A DNA stretch of 64,000 nucleotides from contig NZ_JABMCZ010000001.1 of NCBI RefSeq assembly GCF_013186535.1, forward strand, positions 1,302,001 to 1,366,000, read 5' to 3'. A program made the position numbers and the translations under genes. Shown in pieces: positions 40,805 to 48,606 of this stretch. This DNA comes from Nocardia terpenica. GTDB lineage: Bacteria; Actinomycetota; Actinomycetes; Mycobacteriales; Mycobacteriaceae. Below the pieces are notes generated by a model. That model had not been told where the DNA came from. It saw only the letters and a list, made by a program, of their open reading frames with translations, and searched no databases. Numbering within the stretch: position 1 is the first letter of the stretch; every line of letters begins with the position of its first letter.

Positions 40805-41211
40805 GCCTGGGCATCGCCTTCGATGAGGCCGTCAACCCTGCCGCGACCCGCCACGTAATCATCCTTCCCGGCGACCCGCACCCCAAAGGCCGACCGCGGT
40901 TCAGCCGAGGTCGCGCCTACACCGCAGATGCCGACCGCGATGCCGAAGCGCGCACCGCTCTGCTTCTCGCGCAGCAGGTTTCGCAACCCCTGGCCGGAAA
41001 CGTCGCGCTGACGTGTGTGTTCTATCGGCGCACCCGCCGCCGCGTGGACGTGGACAACCTGATCAAACACGTCATGGATTCCGCCAACGGGGTCCTGTGG
41101 CGCGACGACTCCCAGTGCACCTCGCTGCGGGGCGTGATCGAACTCGACCGCGAAAACCCGCACACGCTCGTCCTCATTGGCCCCCACGAATCCAGTCTGG
41201 TCAGAACATGA
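40801..41211 (+). CDS. RusA-family Holliday junction resolvase
   Basis: A 136-residue nuclease. ILPGDPHPKGRPRFSRGRAY at the start, RRRVDVDNLIKHVMDSANG with the catalytic aspartates and DDSQCTSLRGVIELD near the end are the RusA family pattern. It resolves recombination and replication junctions and suits an element that carries YqaJ/RecT. The ATG overlaps the whiB stop. Confidence 0.92.
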   Translation: MSLGIAFDEAVNPAATRHVIILPGDPHPKGRPRFSRGRAYTADADRDAEARTALLLAQQVSQPLAGNVALTCVFYRRTRRRVDVDNLIKHVMDSANGVLWRDDSQCTSLRGVIELDRENPHTLVLIGPHESSLVRT

Positions 41212-41498
41212 TCCTCACCCTCACCCGCACCGTGTACCGGATCCTCGGCATCCCTGTCGCCTCGGTGACCCGCCAGGAATGCACCACCGAATCCGACGGC
41301 GGCGGCGAAACGTCCGAGGACGACAGCGATTCCACGCCAATGCCGCAGCCGGAACTCACCCAGCATGGCTACGCCTATTCGTGCAGCGAATGCGGCGAAC
41401 TGCTGCTGGAAGGTCTCGCCGAACCACTTATCGGCGCGGACTACATCGAACTTGCTCTGCACCACGACTGCCAGGAGAACGCTCATGTCGAATCGTGA
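41208..41498 (+). CDS. Small phage protein with a cysteine pair
   Basis: A 96-residue protein overlapping rusA. YSCSECGELLLEGLAEPLIG has a CxxC pair, and HHDCQENAHVES adds a C and H, so a zinc ribbon is possible. The middle is acidic. Function unknown. Confidence 0.6.
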   Translation: MILTLTRTVYRILGIPVASVTRQECTTESDGGGETSEDDSDSTPMPQPELTQHGYAYSCSECGELLLEGLAEPLIGADYIELALHHDCQENAHVES

Positions 41499-41727
41499 AA
41501 ACCGTACTCCGGAAGAGGAACTCGGCGACGCCATCCGCCGCTGGGTTGCCGCCACGTCCGGCGGCGCGCTCGCCACGGACTTCATCATGTTCTCCGCCGC
41601 GCACGACCCCGCACGCTCCGGGACCGGCTACTTCCTTGCCATGTCCGAGGGCATGCCGTATCACACCGCGATCGGCCTGACCCAGCACCTAGCCGAGGTC
41701 GTCGAAGACAACTTCGCCAACGAGTGA
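41485..41727 (+). CDS. Small phage protein of unknown function
   Basis: An 80-residue, mostly helical protein (EEELGDAIRRWVAATSGGAL, TDFIMFSAAHDPARS, HTAIGLTQHLAEVVEDNF). Starts within the previous gene. No family recognised. Confidence 0.6.
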   Translation: MSNRENRTPEEELGDAIRRWVAATSGGALATDFIMFSAAHDPARSGTGYFLAMSEGMPYHTAIGLTQHLAEVVEDNFANE

Positions 41728-42263
41728 CCATGTACGGCCTGCCCAACATCATCGCGCTCCAGGCCGCTGCTGAACGCGCCAACGCGCACATCCCGTACGG
41801 CACCGACCTTCCAGAGTTCTCCACCGCAGCCGAAGAGCTTCTGCCCCACGTGTTCCGAGCGATCGACTACCTGTTGTCCGAAGCCGGGCAGTCAGCCGTC
41901 GGTGACGTCCGCGCCCACCTCACGGCGCTGATGCGCGCCGGGCACACCCAGGCCAGCATTTGCAAAGCATCCGGGGTGTCCACGGCAACAATCAGCCGGA
42001 TCATTAATGGCGCCACTGCGAGGCCATCCGCCGAGGTGGCCGAAAAGCTCCTGTCGATTCCCGTGGAAGCACCAACCGCGCGGCCCGTCGACACCGAGCT
42101 GCTCGCCAAACTCGAACGAGGCGAGAAGGTTCCGGTGCCGTTCGGGCAGAAGGACCGCTACGCCGAGCTGCTCGCCGCGGCCGGCGCGGACACCCAGCAC
42201 ATCGTGCACACCATGCGCATGTCCTACGCCCGCGCGATCAAGGCCCAGAAGGCGGCAGCATGA
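41724..42263 (+). CDS. HTH-containing phage protein
   Basis: A 179-residue protein with RAHLTALMRAGHTQASICKA then SGVSTATISRIINGATARPS, a helix-turn-helix like the repeats in the 34362 gene, in the middle of the chain. A helical C-terminus (RYAELLAAAGADTQHIVHTM) follows. GTG at 41724 overlaps the previous stop; ATG at 41730 is equally possible. Likely DNA-binding. Confidence 0.65.
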   Translation: MTMYGLPNIIALQAAAERANAHIPYGTDLPEFSTAAEELLPHVFRAIDYLLSEAGQSAVGDVRAHLTALMRAGHTQASICKASGVSTATISRIINGATARPSAEVAEKLLSIPVEAPTARPVDTELLAKLERGEKVPVPFGQKDRYAELLAAAGADTQHIVHTMRMSYARAIKAQKAAA

Positions 42264-42469
42264 AAACCGAACTAACCGCGTGGCAGCTGACCAGCGAACA
42301 CGCTGGCATGATCCTGTCCTGGCGCAAGAAATCTCGGCTACGCACCGGCACTATCGCGCGCGTCACCCGCCGCGGCAGCGACGAAAACTGCTACGTACAC
42401 ATCGAACTCCGCAACCCCACCGAACTCGCGGTGCTCGCAGGCGGCGAGCTGGTGCACGTGCACCCTTAG
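42260..42469 (+). CDS. Small phage protein, last gene of the rightward operon
   Basis: A 69-residue protein, basic in its first half (ILSWRKKSRLRTGTIARVTR) then beta-rich (YVHIELRNPTELAVLAGG). It overlaps the previous gene and ends three bases before a convergent gene. Function unknown. Confidence 0.6.
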   Translation: MKTELTAWQLTSEHAGMILSWRKKSRLRTGTIARVTRRGSDENCYVHIELRNPTELAVLAGGELVHVHP

Positions 42470-42472
42470 TCC

Positions 42473-42868
42473 TCAGTCTTCGAGGTCTAGGACGGAAATC
42501 GAGTATTCGAGCTCGCCGAGGTTGAAGAGTTCGCCCACGCCCATCTGGTCGACCCTCTGGTGAAGGCGTGTCTTCGCACCGGCATCCGTCCGGTGCACTG
42601 AGGTGTAACCCTCGTAGCTCTCGCCTTCTCCGTATTCGACGGACATGACGTAGACCTTCTGGGTGCGGTCGTCGAGTATCTGCTGGCGGCGCAGCGCCGC
42701 GAGCCGGTCGAGCCAGCCGACAATGTCGGCCGGCGACGGTACGCGCTGGATTGACGCCTTATCGGGAAACAGCAAGCCGGTGTCTGGGATCTTCGCGAAG
42801 GCTGAGGCGATCGCGAACATGTCCCGTTGGGTGAAGACGGGCTCGTCGTACAGCGGATTGTCGGTCAA
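42473..42868 (-). CDS. Small protein of unknown function
   Basis: A 131-residue protein. The TTG at 42868 is chosen because AAGGACTG lies upstream and longer frames are arginine-rich noise overlapping the neighbour. Helices (RDMFAIASAFAKIPDTG, ADIVGWLDRLAALRRQQILD) are followed by strands (KVYVMSVEYGEGESYEGYTS). No family recognised. Confidence 0.6.
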   Translation of the reverse strand: MTDNPLYDEPVFTQRDMFAIASAFAKIPDTGLLFPDKASIQRVPSPADIVGWLDRLAALRRQQILDDRTQKVYVMSVEYGEGESYEGYTSVHRTDAGAKTRLHQRVDQMGVGELFNLGELEYSISVLDLED

Positions 42869-42870
42869 GT

Positions 42871-43149
42871 TCAGTCCTTGTCGTCGCGGTTGGCCCGATT
42901 GTCGAAGAGCATGCCATCGCGGTCTGACATCTCGGCCGCTTGGCGCTGAAGCGCCGCGATGATTTCGGGGTGAAGGTCGGGAAGCCGCCGCGGGAGAAGA
43001 ACAGTTCCTTTGTCTAGATCGACGTCGCGCCACCGCACATGCTGAATGGCGTCCGCGGCCTCGGCCAAGGGCAGGTTCAGCTGGTCCATGGCCGCGAGGG
43101 TCAATTCGGTTCGTACTTCCGCCCTGGCTTTGTCCAGTTCATCTGGCAT
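42871..43149 (-). CDS. Small protein of unknown function
   Basis: A 92-residue charged helical protein (DELDKARAEVRTELTLAAMD, HPEIIAALQRQAAEMSD). It sits two bases upstream of the 42868 TTG and probably forms one unit with it. No family recognised. Confidence 0.6.
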   Translation of the reverse strand: MPDELDKARAEVRTELTLAAMDQLNLPLAEAADAIQHVRWRDVDLDKGTVLLPRRLPDLHPEIIAALQRQAAEMSDRDGMLFDNRANRDDKD

Positions 43150-43176
43150 GTGTGCCCCTGCCCTGCGTGTTCGTGA

Positions 43177-43215
43177 ACGACGGAACCTCGGCCAATATGA
43201 CCGGGGTTCCGTCGT
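43177..43215 (-). terminator. Hairpin between leftward units
   Basis: ACGACGGAACC and GGTTCCGTCGT are perfect 11-bp arms with an inner TCGG/CCGG pair. It lies after the 43355 unit and before the 43149 start. No clear T-run. Confidence 0.5.
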
Positions 43216-43239
43216 CTGCCTGTGGTCAGTCTTTCAGCC

Positions 43240-43347
43240 TTAGAACCCGAACACGGCCTTGAGTAGCGAATCGACCATGGTCATCTCGCTGGCCGTAGCC
43301 TGGCCCGCCAGTTCCCCCTTTCGCGATTGGCCAGAGGGACGCGGCAT
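43240..43347 (-). CDS. Possible 35-residue small protein
   Basis: A short frame begins at an ATG eight bases past the stop of the 43355 gene and ends with VDSLLKAVFGF. It has only a weak ribosome site (GAAGG directly before the ATG), but position suggests coupled translation. Could be chance. Confidence 0.3.
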   Translation of the reverse strand: MPRPSGQSRKGELAGQATASEMTMVDSLLKAVFGF

Positions 43348-43354
43348 CCTTCGG

Positions 43355-43948
43355 TCAGCGGACGAACGTGTTGCGGACCTCGCGTAGGGCATGGTTGAGG
43401 TCGCTGATCACCGCCAGCAGTAGTTGCTCACCGGTCGCAATGTCGCGCCGCCACGGCAGGTAGCGCGGTTCGTTGATGCGGTCGAAGCTGTCGTAATAGA
43501 CACGAGCCAGCCGGGTTTCGGAGTTGCAGGACTCCACGAACAACTCGATGCCGCGGATCTCGCCGCACTCGTCGTAGTCGGTGTCATAGGTGACATCCGC
43601 GCGTTCGGCGAGGCCGGTCACGCTGAACATGACACCGCCGGGGGATTCCTCGACTTCGGCGGTGGCTCGGATGAGGCTGAACAGTGCGTCAGTCCAACCC
43701 GCCGCCCAATCGCCGTCGACCGGCACCTCTGTCCGAGCTGCGGCAGCGGCGAACAGCTTCTCATCGACACGCAGCTCGAGAGTGGGGTCGGGGCTGGACA
43801 TTTTCTTGCGCCAGAATGCAAGTCGGCCCATGTGCTCGAACAGGTGGCCTGGCTCGAAACCGTTCTCAGCGTAGTCGCGTTGCTCGTCGTCCCAGTTGTA
43901 TTCGAGTAGGGCGTCAAGGGATTCGAGGATAGAGGTGGGTACGAACAT
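43355..43948 (-). CDS. Protein of unknown function
   Basis: A 197-residue acidic protein. The ATG at 43948 follows AGGAGACAGCC. LESLDALLEYNWDDEQRDYA and GHLFEHMGRLAFWRKKM are helical; the C-terminal half (LFVESCNSETRLARVYYDSF) is beta-rich. No family recognised. First of the leftward orphan genes that share this style: own ribosome site, short gap, no overlap. Confidence 0.65.
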   Translation of the reverse strand: MFVPTSILESLDALLEYNWDDEQRDYAENGFEPGHLFEHMGRLAFWRKKMSSPDPTLELRVDEKLFAAAAARTEVPVDGDWAAGWTDALFSLIRATAEVEESPGGVMFSVTGLAERADVTYDTDYDECGEIRGIELFVESCNSETRLARVYYDSFDRINEPRYLPWRRDIATGEQLLLAVISDLNHALREVRNTFVR

Positions 43949-43968
43949 GGCTGTCTCCTGTGTGGATG

Positions 43969-44469
43969 TCAGAGGCCGAAAACCGCGGCGAGGCATTTGA
44001 ATTCGTCGGCGAGCATTTGGAGAACCCCGCGCAGGACCGAGGGGTAGGTCCGGTCTGCGGTGGTAGACCAGGCTTCGTCGAGGAAGGGAATGTCGTCGCG
44101 GCTGGAGCACTCGACGGTGACGATGACGACGCCCTCGATCGACTTGAGGCGAAGGCTGATGCCCTCGATGTGGCCCATGCGGTCGGCTAGCAACTCGTAG
44201 GCCAAGGTGATGCCCTGGGCGACAACATCTTTGATTGCAGGAACGGTGCTGTCAGCGGTGAGGAGTTCGGGGTAGATAAGAAGGCCGTTGTCGTGGAGGC
44301 CGCGGTTGATGGCGTCGACGATGTCGCCGATGATCTCGCACCAGGAGTTGTGCCAGCACCAGCCGTCGATCTGGTCGGTGCCGCCGCGGATGACCCAGTC
44401 CTCGGACCATTCGTATGACGTGAAGGCTTCGGCCGCGGTCGATTCGTCGAGCTTGAGGATCAGGGGCAT
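43969..44469 (-). CDS. Protein of unknown function
   Basis: A 166-residue protein starting at the ATG with GGAG upstream. GGTDQIDGWCWHNSWCEIIG and CSSRDDIPFLDEAWSTTADR are its best-defined segments. The DIPFLD motif also occurs in the 53758 product, a possible distant relation. No known domain. Confidence 0.6.
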   Translation of the reverse strand: MPLILKLDESTAAEAFTSYEWSEDWVIRGGTDQIDGWCWHNSWCEIIGDIVDAINRGLHDNGLLIYPELLTADSTVPAIKDVVAQGITLAYELLADRMGHIEGISLRLKSIEGVVIVTVECSSRDDIPFLDEAWSTTADRTYPSVLRGVLQMLADEFKCLAAVFGL

Positions 44470-44498
44470 GAGGACTCCGTTCGGTTGGGGATGGGTTG

Positions 44499-45014
44499 TC
44501 ACGCAGGGGCGGACCACGCGGCCGGCGGTTGGATGCCGATTGCGAGCTGGTCGAGGAGATTGGCTTTCAGATCGCGGATCCGGTCGCCGAGTTCTTCGCA
44601 CGATCGGATGCTTTCGGAGTCGTCGCCGTCCGCGTCCGCGGCGTTGAGGGCTTCGACGGTGGCCTCGAGGCGCACGATGTCGGCCCACTGGGCATCAGGG
44701 TCGAGGAGCTGTCCTCCGGTGCGGGCCGAGTTTGGCTTGGCAACGATCTCCGGCACGGGCATCCGTTTGGGCCGCCGGCCTCCGCCAAGCAGCCACACGG
44801 TGAGCTTGGCTTCGGCGAGGTCGCGTTGCTCCCGAAGTTCCTGCATGCGATCGGAGAAGCGCTCCTCGTCCTTGTAGGTCTCCTCCCCACGGTCTATAAG
44901 GGCACCGTATGCGTTCGACAGCTCCTCCATTTGGAATGCTAGATGCTCCAGCTCGCACCAGGCAGAGTCCGGGTTATATCCGTCCCAGCTGCTCGTTGTG
45001 ACGTCGTAGTGCAT
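44499..45014 (-). CDS. Coiled-coil-like protein of unknown function
   Basis: A 171-residue protein with AGAGGAC upstream of its ATG. EELSNAYGALIDRGEETYKD, RMQELREQRDLAEAKLTVWL and WADIVRLEATVEALNA point to long helices. Its start faces the divergent promoter with the TGGGATATGG motif. No known family. Confidence 0.65.
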   Translation of the reverse strand: MHYDVTTSSWDGYNPDSAWCELEHLAFQMEELSNAYGALIDRGEETYKDEERFSDRMQELREQRDLAEAKLTVWLLGGGRRPKRMPVPEIVAKPNSARTGGQLLDPDAQWADIVRLEATVEALNAADADGDDSESIRSCEELGDRIRDLKANLLDQLAIGIQPPAAWSAPA

Positions 45015-45030
45015 AGTGTCCTCTTTCTGT

Positions 45031-45072
45031 CATACGTCCCATGCACACTATGGTGTATGGGATATGGAACGG
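45031..45072. promoter_or_regulatory. Divergent promoter with TGGGATATGG motif
   Basis: CCCATGCACA (45038) and TGGTGTATGGG (45051) form an imperfect inverted repeat, directly followed by GATATGG, so TGGGATATGG lies at 45058-45067. The same decamer is in the perfect inverted repeat before ssb. The region controls the leftward 45014 gene and rightward 45125 unit. Confidence 0.5.
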
Positions 45073-45124
45073 TATCGGGGCGGTCTCGTCCCGTCGACCG
45101 GATGGAAAGTGAGGGCTCGGCCGC

Positions 45125-45304
45125 ATGTGGTTAGTGATCGCGATTGCGCTGGTGATCACCTGCTTGTTGGAGATCGCCTACCTGGCGGCGTCCCTGAAAT
45201 GGGCTGACCGACTGTGGCGGTGGTCGCGCTGCTCTGAGGGATTCACGGTCATGCTCGCCCTGGTATGGGCGGTTCAGCTGGTAGCCGAGGGGCTGAGTCG
45301 GTGA
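45125..45304 (+). CDS. Small two-helix membrane protein
   Basis: A 59-residue protein with two hydrophobic helices: WLVIAIALVITCLLEIAYLA near the start, and TVMLALVWAVQLVAEGL at the end, linked by a tryptophan/arginine-rich loop. The stop overlaps the next start. Holin-like topology, but such small membrane proteins have many roles and there is no endolysin nearby. No ribosome site is strong. Confidence 0.6.
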   Translation: MWLVIAIALVITCLLEIAYLAASLKWADRLWRWSRCSEGFTVMLALVWAVQLVAEGLSR

Positions 45305-45678
45305 ACTCGGCACCGATCGAAGAGCGAGTCACCAGCCGCACCGGCGGGCAGAAGGGCCGCAAGCTTGCACGCTTCGGACTCATCCCCGCCGGCCCGCTCC
45401 GCGAGCTCGCCGAACTCTATGGCCGCGGCGCGGCCAAGTACTCAGATGACAACTGGCGCAAGGGGTATGACTGGTCGCTCTCGTTCGACGCGATGATGCG
45501 TCACGCCTGGGCGTTCTGGGACGGCGAAGACATCGACGAAGAGACCGGTGCCAAACACATCATGTGCGCGGTGTGGCATGGAATCACGTTGGCCGCCTTC
45601 ATGGTTCTGCACCGCAGCTTCGATGATCGGCCCACCACACGGCCGGCGAAGGGGGAGGAAATCGAGTGCCCGTTCTGA
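45301..45678 (+). CDS. MazZ/MazG-like dATP/dGTP diphosphohydrolase
   Basis: A 125-residue protein of the dATP/dGTP diphosphohydrolase N-terminal family. GGQKGRKLARFGLIPAGPLR, ELAELYGRGAAKYSDDNWRK, LSFDAMMRHAWAFWDGEDID and EETGAKHIMCAVWHGITLAA are the conserved all-alpha motifs with acidic metal ligands. In phages with 2-aminoadenine DNA this family (MazZ) supplies dGMP and removes dATP; here no PurZ or DatZ gene is seen, so a housekeeping or nucleotide-pool role is also possible. Confidence 0.82.
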   Translation: MNSAPIEERVTSRTGGQKGRKLARFGLIPAGPLRELAELYGRGAAKYSDDNWRKGYDWSLSFDAMMRHAWAFWDGEDIDEETGAKHIMCAVWHGITLAAFMVLHRSFDDRPTTRPAKGEEIECPF

Positions 45679-46433
45679 CCGACGGCCCATGGACCCAGCG
45701 AATCCTTGGCGGATTCGATCTCGAAACCACCGGCCCAGAACCGGAAACCGCGCGGATCGTGACCGCATGCCTGGCGTACTTCCACGAAGGAAAGCTGAGC
45801 AAGCGGACTTGGCTGCTGGATCCAGGCTGCGAGATTCCGCAGGGCGCAACCGAAGTGCACGGTATCTCCACCGAGCAGGCCCGCGCCGAGGGCATGGACT
45901 ACACGGCCGGCCTCGCTGAAATCACCAACGCCCTGAACTGGCTGTGGGACCAAGGCGCGGTGGTCGCGATCTACAACGGCGCCTACGACTGCACCGTCAT
46001 GGCTGCCGAGTCCGCCCGTACAGGCGCGCGGGTGTGGCGGCCGGGACCGGTCGTAGATCCGTACGTGATTGACAAGTACTGGGATCCGGACCGCCGCGAG
46101 AAGCGCACCCTCCGCATGGTGGCCGCACACTACGGCGTGGCCCTGGAGAACGCGCACAACGCCGACGACGACAGCATGGCCGCCATGCGCCTTGCCTGGG
46201 TTCTGGCCCGCACCTACCCCGAGGTCGGAGCGCTCACCGTGCCGCAGCTGATGGACGCCCAAGCCCTGTGGCATCGGCACAACTCCGACAGCTACCGCAA
46301 CTGGGCGATCACCAAAGCCGCGAACCTGCGCGCCCGCATCGAAGAACTTGCTCAACGGGCTGCTGAGCTGGAACGACGGGCCGCCAACCCCGATAGCGGC
46401 TGGCCGCTGCGGCAGGGTGTTCAAACCTCGTGA
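45666..46433 (+). CDS. DnaQ-like 3'-5' exonuclease
   Basis: A 255-residue DEDDh exonuclease. ILGGFDLETTGPEPETARIV has the Exo I D-x-E, AIYNGAYDCTVMAAE the Exo II aspartate and AHNADDDSMAAMRLAWVLAR the Exo III H...D. A helical C-terminal tail follows (AANLRARIEELAQRAAELER). GTG start inside the upstream gene. It may proofread, degrade DNA, or support the recombination system. Confidence 0.88.
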   Translation: MPVLTDGPWTQRILGGFDLETTGPEPETARIVTACLAYFHEGKLSKRTWLLDPGCEIPQGATEVHGISTEQARAEGMDYTAGLAEITNALNWLWDQGAVVAIYNGAYDCTVMAAESARTGARVWRPGPVVDPYVIDKYWDPDRREKRTLRMVAAHYGVALENAHNADDDSMAAMRLAWVLARTYPEVGALTVPQLMDAQALWHRHNSDSYRNWAITKAANLRARIEELAQRAAELERRAANPDSGWPLRQGVQTS

Positions 46434-46636
46434 CAAGTCGCAAACGGGCAGTAACCTCAGATGCGAGCGTCGCTCACCCTGCCGGTGGCGGGGACAACTG
46501 AATAACAACTGAATATGGCCGGTGACGATCTGAAGTCCCGCCACCCGTCTCGAGCCTCGCGGAAACCGCGCCGAGCCGGGGCCCGCTTCCCCGGGCGCAC
46601 GCCTGGTCCTTTTCGTGCGCTCGGGGATGCTGGTAT

Positions 46637-46888
46637 CTACGGCCTTCCCAGCAGGTCCACGTCCCCAGCCCCTTCCATATCGCGAACGAAGATGTCGGCG
46701 TTCGCTTGATCGGCGTAACGCTGAGCAGCGCGATGATCTCCCCGGCTGATAGCCTTCCGCGCCTTCTTCACGGCCTCGTCGATTCGCTCGTCCAGCTCCT
46801 TTCGTGCGTGCTTGCGGCCCGCTTCGTGGATGAGGTCGATCTCCCGCTGCTGACGCCGCGAGATCGCCGCCCGAATTCCTGCTCCCAT
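46637..46888 (-). CDS. Small helical protein
   Basis: An 83-residue charged helical protein (RQQREIDLIHEAGRKHARKE, LDERIDEAVKKARKAISRGD). AGGAG precedes the ATG. It converges on the exonuclease gene across about 200 gene-free bases. No family recognised. Confidence 0.6.
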   Translation of the reverse strand: MGAGIRAAISRRQQREIDLIHEAGRKHARKELDERIDEAVKKARKAISRGDHRAAQRYADQANADIFVRDMEGAGDVDLLGRP

Positions 46889-47166
46889 GCATCTCCTATC
46901 TTTCGGTGACTCCGATTGGTCCCTGCGGCTGCACGAGGCTGCGTGACCCGCGCCGACTAGTTGCCCACGGGTTGCTTGAGTCATATTTGATCGCTCAACC
47001 TGCGACAATGCGCTAAACGTGTGGTTGCGCACAGCCCCCAACGCTGGTTGGTCAATCGACCAGTCGCGATGGTAGAAATGGCAACCACTCGCAGCCGCGC
47101 CTGGAGTGAAGACATCGCCGCACAGCCGGTGCGGACCCACGGCATAACACAACGAGGTGCACCCCC

Positions 47167-47907
47167 ATGCCCAGGACGACGCTCCCGCAGTTCGTTCGGT
47201 CGAGACGCGAAACCTTGAGGTACACGCAGGCCCAGCTCGCAGAACTGGCAGGACTGTCGAAATCGGCAATCGAGAAGATCGAGGCCGGCAAGCTCGTCCC
47301 CGGCCTTGAATCCCTCGGCACCCTCTTCGACGCATTGCTGATCCCATACATCTACCGCGAGCGCATCATCGCCGCTCTCTTCCCCGGGATGCTGGACCGC
47401 ATCCTTGGGCCAGCCGGGGGTGTGCCGACCGCCGCCGACATGGCCGACCTTGCGGACCTGCCCTATCCGGCCGCTTACCTCGCGCTGCCCGAAGGCTATG
47501 TCTTCGGCACAAACCAGCACTGGGACAACACCTTCCCCGGGTTGCAGGCCAAGGCGAGTATGGTCGAATGGCTCTTCACCGAGCCCTACGCGAAGGTCGT
47601 GCTGCTGGATTGGGAGCGAATCGCCCACACCTTCACCTACGGACTGCGCATGATGGGGCCGCTGGCCATGTCGCCCACGCGAATCGCAGACATCACCCAG
47701 CGCTGCGAATCCCACCCGCGTTGGGCACACATGTGGATCACCGACCCGGTCGAACCCTTAGCCCAGCAGCCGATTCTGCGGCTCGCCTCCCCGTTCGATT
47801 GGAGCATCAGCCAGCGCGAAGTCAGGATTGACAAGCCGCACCTGCCGCACCGGCCCTGGGTTACCTACCGTCTGACGCCGGTTCGGGATCAGGCCGCGGC
47901 AGCGTAA
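47167..47907 (+). CDS. Second XRE regulator with MmyB-like domain
   Basis: A 246-residue regulator: XRE HTH at residues 8-65 (RSRRETLRYTQAQLAELAGL, SKSAIEKIEAGKLVPG) and an MmyB-like C-terminal part (FGTNQHWDNTFPGLQAKASM, VEWLFTEPYAKVVLLDWERI). GAGGTG lies before the ATG. It is a second such regulator, like that at 28910. Alone between leftward blocks, it may control them. Confidence 0.8.
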   Translation: MPRTTLPQFVRSRRETLRYTQAQLAELAGLSKSAIEKIEAGKLVPGLESLGTLFDALLIPYIYRERIIAALFPGMLDRILGPAGGVPTAADMADLADLPYPAAYLALPEGYVFGTNQHWDNTFPGLQAKASMVEWLFTEPYAKVVLLDWERIAHTFTYGLRMMGPLAMSPTRIADITQRCESHPRWAHMWITDPVEPLAQQPILRLASPFDWSISQREVRIDKPHLPHRPWVTYRLTPVRDQAAAA

Positions 47908-47924
47908 CCCGGGGCAGAAACGAA

Positions 47925-47954
47925 ACGAGGCCAGCGATTACTCGCCAGCCTCGT
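47925..47954. terminator. Convergent terminator
   Basis: ACGAGGC...GCCTCGT with inner GCGA/TCGC pair forms a hairpin over the stop of the leftward small gene. It separates the MmyB-like gene from the leftward block. Confidence 0.6.
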
Positions 47955-48135
47955 CCGTGCGTTCCAGCTCGGCCAAGCCTTCCTTGAGATCGGTGCCGAT
48001 GAACGGGTGGTCATTCGTGGCCATGAACAACCATGTGCCCCCGGTCAGTTCGATCACTACGCCCGCGACCCTCCTACCGGAGTTCCACGCCAGACTCGTG
48101 CCTTCCTCGGCCGTCGGCTCCAATCTCAAACCCAT
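47938..48135 (-). CDS. Small protein of unknown function
   Basis: A 65-residue, beta-rich protein (RRVAGVVIELTGGTWLFMAT). The ATG at 48135 has AAGGG before it; 48150 is an alternative. No family recognised. Confidence 0.5.
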   Translation of the reverse strand: MGLRLEPTAEEGTSLAWNSGRRVAGVVIELTGGTWLFMATNDHPFIGTDLKEGLAELERTDEAGE

Positions 48136-48169
48136 CGCTGCACCCTTCATCTACTTCTTCCACCTTCGC

Positions 48170-48559
48170 TCAGGCGATCAACACGCCGAATTCCATAACC
48201 TCGGCCTTCTCGTGCATGGGCCGATATCCCCGCAGCGCATAGCAACTGGGGCAGGCGAACACCGGCCCGTCGATCGACTTCACCATCGGGCCGCGGCCGA
48301 CTTTGCAGAACCGGCACAGGCCGCCGCCGGCCACATGCTCGAACCGATCGACCGGACCGAAATGGAAGTCGCCATGCAGCATCAGCGCGCCGGTTACCCG
48401 TGCATGTGGATGACGGGTTGCCAGCGCCGACAGCGATTCCTCGTACGGACCCCACAGGGCGCGCACTCGCTGGAACTCGGAGCATCCTGAATCATGCGCG
48501 CCGGTCGCGGTGCTGGGATTCGCGCACACCAGCACCGCCCACCGATACTCCAGCTTCAT
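48170..48559 (-). CDS. Zinc-ribbon-like protein
   Basis: A 129-residue protein. GLCRFCKVGRGPM and FACPSCYALRGYRPMHE give two CxxC pairs about 25 residues apart, a likely zinc ribbon. The upstream half is unknown. The ATG at 48559 has only a weak ribosome site. Function unknown, perhaps nucleic-acid or protein binding. Confidence 0.6.
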   Translation of the reverse strand: MKLEYRWAVLVCANPSTATGAHDSGCSEFQRVRALWGPYEESLSALATRHPHARVTGALMLHGDFHFGPVDRFEHVAGGGLCRFCKVGRGPMVKSIDGPVFACPSCYALRGYRPMHEKAEVMEFGVLIA

Positions 48560-48606
48560 CGGCCCATTCTCGAGCGTGAATCTGCTGGGGCGCAACCACT
48601 CCGCGA

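Noticed and set aside
46515..46709. Forward frame after the exonuclease
   Set aside because: It is proline/arginine-rich, lacks a ribosome site and overlaps the convergent 46637 gene.
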